Source: JARROD01 sp037384225
GTDB lineage: Bacteria > Pseudomonadota > Gammaproteobacteria > Pseudomonadales > Cellvibrionaceae
Length of the DNA stretch: 8,341 nucleotides
Assembly: GCA_037384225.1 (NCBI GenBank)
Contig: JARROD010000166.1
Coordinates: forward strand, 1-8,341
Direction of reading: 5' to 3'
A model generated the notes under the pieces. It was not told the DNA's origin. It made no database searches and saw only the letters and a program-made list of their open reading frames with translations. The stretch's first letter is position 1, and each line of letters opens with the position of its first letter. Position numbers and translations under genes: made by a program. Positions 1 to 4,967 of this stretch are shown one piece after another.

Positions 1-741
1 TACCCTTTATCCAGCAATGAACCCGTTGCAATCAGTCTTGCCAGCATTGCTAACTTTCGTAGTCCTTCCGCCACAAGGGGCATTTCCATATTGCCTTGGC
101 CGGGAAGAGAAAGATAAAAGCGGCCATTAGTATCAAGAACTACGCGTCCCCCATTGCCTCTTCCAGAGGTTTAAGAAGTTCTGCCGCTTTTTTCTCTCTT
201 GGCCCCTTTAATGCTGGGGCGCCGAGTAGCACACAGGTATCACGATACGTTTCGTCAAATTCCAGGTAATGGTTGTCGTAGACGGATACAAAGCCTGTGT
301 AGAGGGTGAGTAGTTCACGGGTTGGCAAAAAAACAGGGGCTTGCTGCTCCCAGGCTTTAGGGACTTTATCGATTTGCACTTCTGTTTTGCTGGATGTGGC
401 GAATCCGAAGCTACAGTCAAACGAGTATTGATCAAATTCAAGCTTCAATTCACAGCGTTCACGTCCCTGCTTTCTACGCGCTAATCTGCCCACTGTTTCA
501 GGGTGCATTACATTTACCAGTTTATTTGCCCAGCTTTTCAGCAGAATAGTCTTGGTTGGGTCGCCAGCATTACGTTTTTTCCTTCTTCAGCACTTGCAGC
601 TATTACTGAATAGGCAACTTTCAAGAGGTGAGACTTTCCGCAACCATTTTCACCGATAATGACGTTTAAACCATTTGAGAAGGAAAGCTCCGCCTCCGGG
701 AACACTGTTAGGTTCTCTATTTTGAACTTTTTTAGCATCAT
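1..741 (-). pseudogene. AAA-type ATPase, frameshifted twice, 3' end outside window
   Basis: This is an ATP-binding protein of the SMC/RecF-like AAA type. It starts at the ATG at 741 (ATG ATG) behind an AAGGGG Shine-Dalgarno that overlaps the stop of the upstream gene. The N-terminus has the usual 'FKIENLTVF...NGLNVIIGENGCGKSH' layout, with Walker A GENGCGKS at about residues 31-38. The frame breaks twice. At the T6 run 575-580 one missing base would restore GKKRNAGDPTKT, and at the C5 run 148-152 one missing base would restore EEAMGGRVVLDTNG. With both repaired, the reading frame is open from 741 to the window edge, about 248 residues, and ends in a conserved MPLVAEGLRKLAMLARL block. In this family that block lies shortly before Walker B, which falls outside the window. 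It follows the methyltransferase remnant by 8 bases, so it belonged to the same operon. I infer an accessory ATPase of a defence island. Its exact role is unknown. The frameshifts may be sequencing errors or real decay. Confidence 0.8.
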
Positions 742-749
742 TATTCCCC

Positions 750-986
750 TTAAATATCAATTCCTACTTGCTCGCCACTGTGCCCAATCTCGTGCGATGC
801 GGCGACAATGGCATACCAGGAACCGATTAATTCGTTATAGGCGCGGGCTTCTTCAGCCCATTTTTTGCGTTCGCAGAGGGTGTAAAGGTGATTGGCGAGC
901 TGACGGATGGATTCGCCTTTTTCCGGCATCTTGGCTAGCAGCTCACCGGCGGAGGACTCCCTCTAATTGTTCAGGCTGCGAATTAT
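750..986 (-). pseudogene. C-terminal remnant of DUF1156-type DNA methyltransferase
   Basis: This is an open frame of about 70 codons from the TAG at 963-965 down to the TAA at 750-752, with no start codon of its own that fits. It encodes GELLAKMPEKGESIRQLA, then LYTLCERKKWAEEARAYNEL and IGSW. This looks to me like the extreme C-terminus of the large adenine-specific DNA methyltransferases with a DUF1156 domain, which sit beside helicases and ATPases in anti-phage operons. That identification is from memory and was not tested. The catalytic domains are missing. Matching residues seem to continue upstream through the TAG into RSLNN, so the homology probably begins near 980. The TAG may have arisen from CAG. 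The stop is 8 bases before the ATPase start, as in an intact operon. The fragment cannot be an active enzyme. Confidence 0.55.
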
Positions 987-1313
987 CTGGTGTGGCAGCG
1001 GATCCACATTGGAAGTGTGGACAGCCATCATCGGGTCAAACAATGCCGCTTGGGATATGCGGAAGGCTTCGAGTCCGAGCTTGAATTCGGCTCCGGGGGC
1101 GTCGAAGGCCCAGGGGCGGCCGGCCTGAGCCAAGTCGAGGCGGGCTTCATTGGAGCGGAACAGCATCTGCTCGGCCAGGCGACCATGGCTGTCTTTGTAG
1201 TAGACAGTGATGGCGCTATCGCCCACAGGTTCAACCTGGACGATGCGTACAACCTCGTCGCCCTGTATGCCTCGGACTTGAGCGTCCTTTTTGATGTCTT
1301 CGAGTTTAATCAT
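963..1313 (-). pseudogene. N-terminal remnant of SNF2-type helicase
   Basis: The frame encodes 116 residues from the ATG at 1313 to the TAG at 963. Residues 1-110 read like the start of large (about 1000-residue) SNF2/DEAD-like helicases found next to DUF1156 methyltransferases. They begin MIKLEDIKKDAQVRGI, continue through AGRPWAFDAPG and LFDPMMAVHTSNVDPLPHQI, and the last block is where the ATP-binding core normally begins (Q-motif region). Everything after about 985 is gone, including Walker A, the DExx box and the C-terminal helicase lobe. The next residues, IRSLNN, probably belong to the downstream methyltransferase. The start codon overlaps the stop of the upstream fragment as ATGA, so translation was coupled. 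A 116-residue product may still be made but would have no ATPase core. The family match is recognised by eye and is fairly secure; the biological role is inferred. Confidence 0.7.
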
Positions 1314-1513
1314 GCGCCTTCCTTGGTGATCTGGTTGTTCTGGCTGTATCCGGGCGCGATCACGAGGTTTTCAACGCCATACAGGGCTTGCCTGTTTTTT
1401 AGCCAGAGGTGGTATTCGGGGCCATCCATGCCGTGTTTTTCTGAGCAGTCGACGTTCCAGCGCCGGAGGACGTAACCGGCCACGGCGGCTCTAACATTGA
1501 CACTGTTGATCAG
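1310..1513 (-). pseudogene. C-terminal fragment of unrecognised operon protein
   Basis: This open frame of up to 67 codons has no start codon that fits and ends in a TGA at 1310-1312, which overlaps the helicase ATG (ATGA). The stretch that looks like real protein runs from about AAVAGYVLRRWNVDCSE through HLWLKNRQALYGVENLVIAP to the stop. It is mildly basic and aromatic, with no membrane segment. I do not recognise the family. The coupling to the helicase suggests it was another component of the same defence operon. The 5' junction with foreign sequence lies somewhere in 1445-1505 and cannot be placed exactly, because a plus-strand frame is open over the same bases. Confidence 0.5.
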
Positions 1514-1657
1514 CTAGCAACGGCGGGGCGCCGTAAAACGCTGTACATGGACAGCCTGCTGGGTGAACCACAGTCGATCGGTATGGCGATGATTGCGGTT
1601 GCAGGGATAGGAAATGCCGGGGTGATTATTTCCGGCGCTATTTGGGTATATGTTTGA
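1445..1657 (+). pseudogene. C-terminal tail of unrecognised membrane protein
   Basis: The plus-strand frame is open from about 1445 to the TGA at 1655-1657, and protein-like content is clear from about 1493. It contains NIDTVDQLATAGRRKTLYMD, then LLGEPQSIG, then a hydrophobic segment (MAMIAVAGIGNAGVIISGAI) that could be one transmembrane helix, and ends WVYV. No start codon with a ribosome binding site is visible, and the upstream bases run into the minus-strand operon remnant. I therefore read it as a cut-off C-terminus brought here by rearrangement. The family is not recognised. It could instead be a chance frame, although the composition and the compact amphipathic-then-hydrophobic layout argue for real coding sequence. 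Confidence 0.35.
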
Positions 1658-1681
1658 ACTTTTGGTGAAATCAGGTATCTT
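1654..1681 (+). promoter_or_regulatory. Possible promoter for the Met-rich secreted protein
   Basis: TTGAAC at 1654-1659 and TATCTT at 1676-1681 are 16 bases apart, each matching four of six sigma-70 consensus positions. The -10 ends 29 bases before the ATG at 1711. The same bases can also be read as an extracytoplasmic-sigma pattern, GAACTT at 1656-1661 followed after 16 bases by TCTTT. Neither reading is strong. Confidence 0.25.
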
Positions 1682-1710
1682 TCGAATGTCAACTCAATAA
1701 TATACAGCGT

Positions 1711-2094
1711 ATGCGGCTCAGCGGATTCAAATTCTACATGGCAATGATTGCGTTACTGGCTTTTATCAGCCAGTCGTTTGCTGTTGTGAATATTCCCTGT
1801 GCTGGCATGGGTAACCACGCAACCTCTGCAGCGATGACTGACGGGATGGCAATGGGTTCGACGATGGCTCATGCCAGCCACGACAAGCCTGGTGATTCCG
1901 GCGCCAATGTTGATGCTGACTGCTGCAATCAAAAGCAGTGCTCTCAGGCAAATTGCATCTCCGTGGGCGTTGCGGCGGTCGGCGCCGACTCGTCATTGCC
2001 TGTATTGTTTTCTCAAATCCTCCATTCAGACTATTTCGTTTCTTATCTGAACGCGGAAAGATCCTCACTGTTTCGTCCTCCCATTTCCCGCTGA
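1711..2094 (+). CDS. Small secreted Met/His/Cys-rich protein, probable copper binding (CopL-like)
   Basis: This protein of 127 residues is probably exported to the periplasm. Residues 1-24 form a signal peptide (MRLSG, hydrophobic core MAMIALLAFI, likely cleavage after QSFA). The mature part is rich in soft-metal ligands: five methionines and three histidines lie between about residues 32 and 58 (GMAMGSTMAHASH), followed by a CC-x3-C-x4-C cluster at about 71-81 (DCCNQKQCSQANC). The C-terminus, SSLFRPPISR, resembles the short 'LYRPPI' ending common in small proteins found next to Cu efflux genes in proteobacteria, including CopL-like ones; that is from memory. ATG 1711 is the first in-frame start after the TGA at 1666, but no good Shine-Dalgarno precedes it, and ATG 1738 is an alternative that would shorten the signal peptide. 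A terminator follows at once, so it is a separate unit from cusCBA. A role as periplasmic copper sponge, chaperone or resistance regulator is inferred. Confidence 0.6.
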   Translation: MRLSGFKFYMAMIALLAFISQSFAVVNIPCAGMGNHATSAAMTDGMAMGSTMAHASHDKPGDSGANVDADCCNQKQCSQANCISVGVAAVGADSSLPVLFSQILHSDYFVSYLNAERSSLFRPPISR

Positions 2095-2106
2095 TACAGG
2101 GTTATT

Positions 2107-2130
2107 ACGCCTGAAATTCAGGCGTTTTAT
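2107..2130 (+). terminator. Rho-independent terminator after the Met-rich protein gene
   Basis: There is a perfect inverted repeat ACGCCTGAA-A-TTCAGGCGT at 2107-2125. It can fold as a 7-bp stem with a 5-base loop, and it is followed by TTTTAT. It begins 12 bases after the stop codon at 2094. It should separate this gene's transcript from cusCBA. Confidence 0.75.
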
Positions 2131-2134
2131 CACC

Positions 2135-2166
2135 TTGTGAGCGGGAGTTTATTGCTCCTATCACAA
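2135..2166 (+). promoter_or_regulatory. Interrupted inverted repeat, possible operator
   Basis: TTGTGA at 2135-2140 pairs with TCACAA at 2161-2166, and inside it GGAG pairs with CTCC. The outer half-sites resemble CRP half-sites but are 20 bases apart rather than 6, so it is not a CRP site. It lies between the terminator and cusC, where an operator or an RNA hairpin would sit. It does not resemble the CusR palindrome or a CueR-type site as I know them. Confidence 0.3.
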
Positions 2167-2188
2167 ACGCTTTAAACGCGCCAACGCT

Positions 2189-2247
2189 GTGGCATGTGTT
2201 ACTTGCAATCGGTGGCGTGTGTTACTTGCAATCGTCACTTGCCATCG
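2189..2247 (+). repeat. 23-bp tandem repeat, 2.5 copies, upstream of cusC
   Basis: Two abutting 23-base units (2189-2211 and 2212-2234) differ at one position only: GTGGCATGTGTTACTTGC and GTGGCGTGTGTTACTTGC, each completed by AATCG. A partial third unit (TCACTTGCCATCG, 2235-2247) follows directly. The 23-base period is about two helical turns, so the copies face the same side of DNA. It sits 17 bases before the leader peptide start. It could be an iterated regulator site or a replication-slippage duplication. Confidence 0.8.
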
Positions 2248-2263
2248 TTGATTGGGAGTCATC

Positions 2264-2314
2264 ATGAAATCGTTAATACGCTCTCCAATGCTGCTTAGGA
2301 AGGAAAGACACTAA
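2264..2314 (+). CDS. Short leader peptide overlapping cusC start
   Basis: This frame of 16 codons (MKSLIRSPMLLRKERH) begins at the ATG at 2264, six bases after a GGGAG Shine-Dalgarno. Its TAA at 2312-2314 shares its last base with the cusC ATG at 2314-2316. The peptide is strongly basic and too short for a stable fold. Its position suggests translational coupling or a leader function for cusC, because the cusC ribosome binding site (AGGAAGGA, 2297-2304) lies inside it. It has no Met/Cys/His motif that would sense copper directly. It may also be a chance frame; the well-placed Shine-Dalgarno and exact stop/start overlap are the arguments in its favour. Confidence 0.4.
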   Translation: MKSLIRSPMLLRKERH

Positions 2315-3675
2315 TGAATATTCAATGGGTATTTTTAGTGCTCTTGCTGGTGGGAGTTCCTGTATTCGCTCAGGATCAGTCAGGAACTCTGGCTCTGGAA
2401 GATGCTGTTGCACTCGCTATTTCCTCCGATCCCTGGTTGAGCGGCAGCCGTCACCGGGAAGAGGCCTTGCATAGCGAATCAATTTCGGCCGCTACCTTGC
2501 CGGACCCCAAGGTCAGCCTGACGGCGGCTAACTTTCCGACCGACAGTTTCGCTATCAATCAAGAGGCCATGACACAGCTTACCGTTGGCGTTAGTCAGAT
2601 GTTTCCGCGCGGCGACAGTTTGGATCTGTCCAGTCGTCAGAAGCGAGAACTGGCAGCGCAGGAGCCACTGCTTAGACAAGATCGCGAGGCTAAGGTGGTT
2701 GCCGCAGTGACGAAGTTATGGCTGGACGCTTTCAAGGCTCAGGAGAGCATCCGCCTGATCGACCAGGACCGCTCTCTGTTTGAACATCTGGTGGATGCCA
2801 CCCGTGCCGGCTATTCATCGGCAGTGGGGCGCGCACGCCAGCAGGACATTATCCGTGCCCAGCTGGAGCTGACCCGCCTCGATGATCGCCTTATGGTGCT
2901 GCGGCAGCAGCGGGAGACTGCCCAGCAACGCTTGTCGGAGTGGATTGGTGGCAAGGCCCGTTTGCCATTATCCGATGCATTACCCAAACAGAGTGAGTCT
3001 GATCTGGCGCTGACGATTCAGCCGGGTAATGATCGATGGCTTTATGAGCGTATCAATCGGCACCCCGTGTTGCAGGCCTTTGAGCGACGCATTAACGCCA
3101 TGCAGACCGGTGTCGAACTGGCGCGTCAGAAGTACAAGCCCGAGTGGGGTCTCTCTGCCCAATATGGTTATCGGGATGACGATCCGCTGGGGCGCGATCG
3201 CGCCGACTTGTTTTCGGTCGGCGTGACTTTTGATTTGCCACTTTTCACGGGTAATCGGCAGGATAAAGATGTCAGTGCCGCCACCTCCAGAGCCGAAGCG
3301 CTCAAGACCGACAAACTCCTCATGGCGCGGCAGCTGATGGCGGAGCTGGATACAGCCATTGTCCAGCTACAGCGCCTGAATGAGCGCCGCGCGCTCTACG
3401 ACCAGCAGCTGTTACCGCAAATGTCCGAGCAGGCTGACGCTGCCTTGGCCGCCTACAACAACGATGACGGCGATTTTGCCGAAGCCGTGCGCGCCCGTAT
3501 TGCGGAGTTGAATGCCAAGATCGACTTTTTAAACATCAGGATGGATCGGCTGAAAACGATTGCCGAGCTGCACTACCTCTTACCCGCAAACGGCTCGGGG
3601 CTGTTTATCCCAGCAAACCGCTCAGGGCTGTTTACCCCAGCTAACGGCGATAATGCGGAAGGATTAGCCCCATGA
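2314..3675 (+). CDS. cusC: CusC-like outer-membrane channel of Cu/Ag efflux
   Basis: This is the TolC-family outer-membrane factor of the CusCBA system, forming the trimeric channel through which metal leaves the cell. It has 453 residues. Residues 1-19 form a signal peptide (MNIQWVFLVLLLVGVPVFA, cut before QDQSG). No lipobox cysteine is present, so unlike E. coli CusC it is probably not a lipoprotein. Two OEP repeats follow: LEDAVALAISSDPWL and the first long coiled region at about 75-210, then a second from about 235 with GVTFDLPLFTGNRQ and a heptad-rich helix through LNERRALYDQQLLP to about 420. The C-terminus carries a 9-residue tandem repeat not expected in the family. It is the first gene of the operon, with AGGAAGGA at 2297-2304 as ribosome binding site, and it overlaps cusB by ATGA. 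By sequence alone CzcC is also possible; the neighbouring CusA decides for Cus. Confidence 0.85.
   Translation: MNIQWVFLVLLLVGVPVFAQDQSGTLALEDAVALAISSDPWLSGSRHREEALHSESISAATLPDPKVSLTAANFPTDSFAINQEAMTQLTVGVSQMFPRGDSLDLSSRQKRELAAQEPLLRQDREAKVVAAVTKLWLDAFKAQESIRLIDQDRSLFEHLVDATRAGYSSAVGRARQQDIIRAQLELTRLDDRLMVLRQQRETAQQRLSEWIGGKARLPLSDALPKQSESDLALTIQPGNDRWLYERINRHPVLQAFERRINAMQTGVELARQKYKPEWGLSAQYGYRDDDPLGRDRADLFSVGVTFDLPLFTGNRQDKDVSAATSRAEALKTDKLLMARQLMAELDTAIVQLQRLNERRALYDQQLLPQMSEQADAALAAYNNDDGDFAEAVRARIAELNAKIDFLNIRMDRLKTIAELHYLLPANGSGLFIPANRSGLFTPANGDNAEGLAP
3583..3648 (+). repeat. 27-base in-frame tandem repeat at the 3' end of cusC
   Basis: Units at 3583-3609 and 3610-3636 encode PANGSGLFI and PANRSGLFT, and a partial third unit at 3637-3648 encodes PANG. 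The copies are near-identical at the DNA level, with differences mostly at third positions and one Gly/Arg change. They lie after the last helix of the channel protein, in a tail that should face the periplasm. Confidence 0.85.
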
Positions 3676-4967
3676 CCACACCTAAAAGAACGCAACTGAA
3701 TAAATCATTCTTCATTACCCTGGTTTTGTTGATCGTTGCAGCCATGCTCGGCCACTATTCTGCGCTGTGGCGCATGAATAAAAAGGGAAACACGGGTGAA
3801 GTGGCCGGCAATAAAGAGCCGCTCTACTGGGTAGCGCCAATGGACCCTGATTACAAACGCGACAAACCGGGTAAATCCCCCATGGGTATGGAACTGATTC
3901 CGGTCTACAAAGATGCGGGGGGAGCCAACGAGGTGGGCACAGTCACCATCTCGCCAAATGTCGTTAACAATCTGGGGGTACGTACGGCGCCTGTTACCCG
4001 GGGTCGCCTGGATCTCACCATTAGTACGGTGGGCTATGTGCAATACGATGAAGATCACCTTGTCCACATTCACCCACGGGTGGAGGGCTGGATTGAAAAA
4101 CTCCACGTCAAAGCCGCCGGTGACCCGGTCACACAGGGTGAGCCGCTCTATGCACTCTATTCACCGACCCTGGTCAATGCCCAGGAAGAACTGTTGCTGG
4201 CGTTAAAGCGCAATAACGCTACATTAATCACGGCTGCAATGGAGCGTTTATCGGCCTTGCAGGTGCCGCAAGCAGAAATCATTCGGCTAAAAAATTCCGG
4301 CAAGGTAAGTCAAACCATCACTATCAAAGCGCCACAGTCCGGCGTGCTGGACAATCTCAACGTCCGGGAGGGTATGTTCGTTAAACCCGGTATGGAGATG
4401 ATGTCCATCGGCCAACTCGAGCATATCTGGGTGATCGGCGAAGTTTTTGAGCGGCAGGCGGCCAGTGTGCGAGTGGGTGATGCGGTGCGCATGCGGCTGG
4501 ACTATTTGCCCGGTCGCGAGTGGTCAGGCCGAGTCGACTATATCTATCCTTCACTAAATAATAAAACCCGTACTGCGCAGGTGCGGGTGCATTTTGCCAA
4601 CCCGGACAGTTATCTAAAGCCCGGCATGTTTGCCCAAATAGTGATTGAGACAAAGCCGTCAGAGCAAGCCTTGCTGATTCCTCGTGAAGCACTGATTCGC
4701 ACCGGCAGTCAGTCCAGAGTGGTATTGGCAACAGGTGAGGGACGCTTTAAGTCCATTGCCGTCAAGGTAGGGAGAATCGGTGAGAACCAGGTAGAGATAC
4801 TGTCGGGACTGGAGGAGGGGGAACGAATCGTTACCTCTGCGCAGTTCCTGATTGATTCTGAATCCAGCAAAACCTCGGATTTCCGACGCATGAATCATGA
4901 CGATGATCAGGGGATGAATGACAAGGCGATGGATCATAGCCAGCCTCAACAGGAGGCGGGGCAATGA
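3672..4967 (+). CDS. cusB: CusB-like periplasmic adaptor of Cu/Ag efflux
   Basis: This membrane fusion protein of 431 residues collects Cu(I)/Ag(I) in the periplasm and joins the CusA pump to CusC. An N-terminal anchor or uncleaved signal lies at about residues 12-31. A heavy-metal-binding segment follows at 52-79 (APMDP...DKPGKSPMGMELIPVY). Its methionines 57, 71 and 73 match in pattern the three copper ligands of E. coli CusB; the cysteines of YHS-type versions are absent. Next come the barrel-sandwich and helical hairpin (HPRVEGWIEKLHVKAAGDPV at about 136-155; QEELLLALKRNN; KAPQSGVLDNLNVREGMFV), the beta-barrel (WVIGEVFERQAASV to LKPGMFAQIVIET) and a membrane-proximal domain. The last 25 or so residues form a Met/His/Asp tail (MNHDDDQGMNDKAMDH). 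It overlaps cusC and cusA by ATGA at each end, with AAGGA at 3659-3663 as ribosome binding site. Confidence 0.9.
   Translation: MTTPKRTQLNKSFFITLVLLIVAAMLGHYSALWRMNKKGNTGEVAGNKEPLYWVAPMDPDYKRDKPGKSPMGMELIPVYKDAGGANEVGTVTISPNVVNNLGVRTAPVTRGRLDLTISTVGYVQYDEDHLVHIHPRVEGWIEKLHVKAAGDPVTQGEPLYALYSPTLVNAQEELLLALKRNNATLITAAMERLSALQVPQAEIIRLKNSGKVSQTITIKAPQSGVLDNLNVREGMFVKPGMEMMSIGQLEHIWVIGEVFERQAASVRVGDAVRMRLDYLPGREWSGRVDYIYPSLNNKTRTAQVRVHFANPDSYLKPGMFAQIVIETKPSEQALLIPREALIRTGSQSRVVLATGEGRFKSIAVKVGRIGENQVEILSGLEEGERIVTSAQFLIDSESSKTSDFRRMNHDDDQGMNDKAMDHSQPQQEAGQ

Noticed and set aside
659..1084. 141-codon plus-strand open frame
   Set aside because: It lies opposite the ATPase start, the methyltransferase remnant and the helicase remnant, all of which show family-like protein sequence; the plus-strand translation is low-complexity Arg/Cys/Trp-rich with no domain.
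990..1475. 161-codon plus-strand open frame
   Set aside because: It is antisense to the helicase start and upstream fragment; no ribosome binding site and no recognisable motif.
1580..1760. Similarity between ATGGCGATGATTGCGG (about 1583) and ATGGCAATGATTGCG (1738) as a repeat
   Set aside because: About 15 matching bases that both encode MAMIA in hydrophobic segments; more likely coincidence of similar codons than a duplication.
2135..2166. CRP-type binding site
   Set aside because: The TGTGA and TCACA half-sites are separated by far more than the required 6 bases.
2189..2247. CRISPR array
   Set aside because: The units abut each other without spacers, and there are fewer than three copies.
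2095..2313. CusR box or CueR-type promoter
   Set aside because: No AT-rich dyad with TGACAA/TTGTCA arms and no 19-base spaced MerR-type promoter could be seen.
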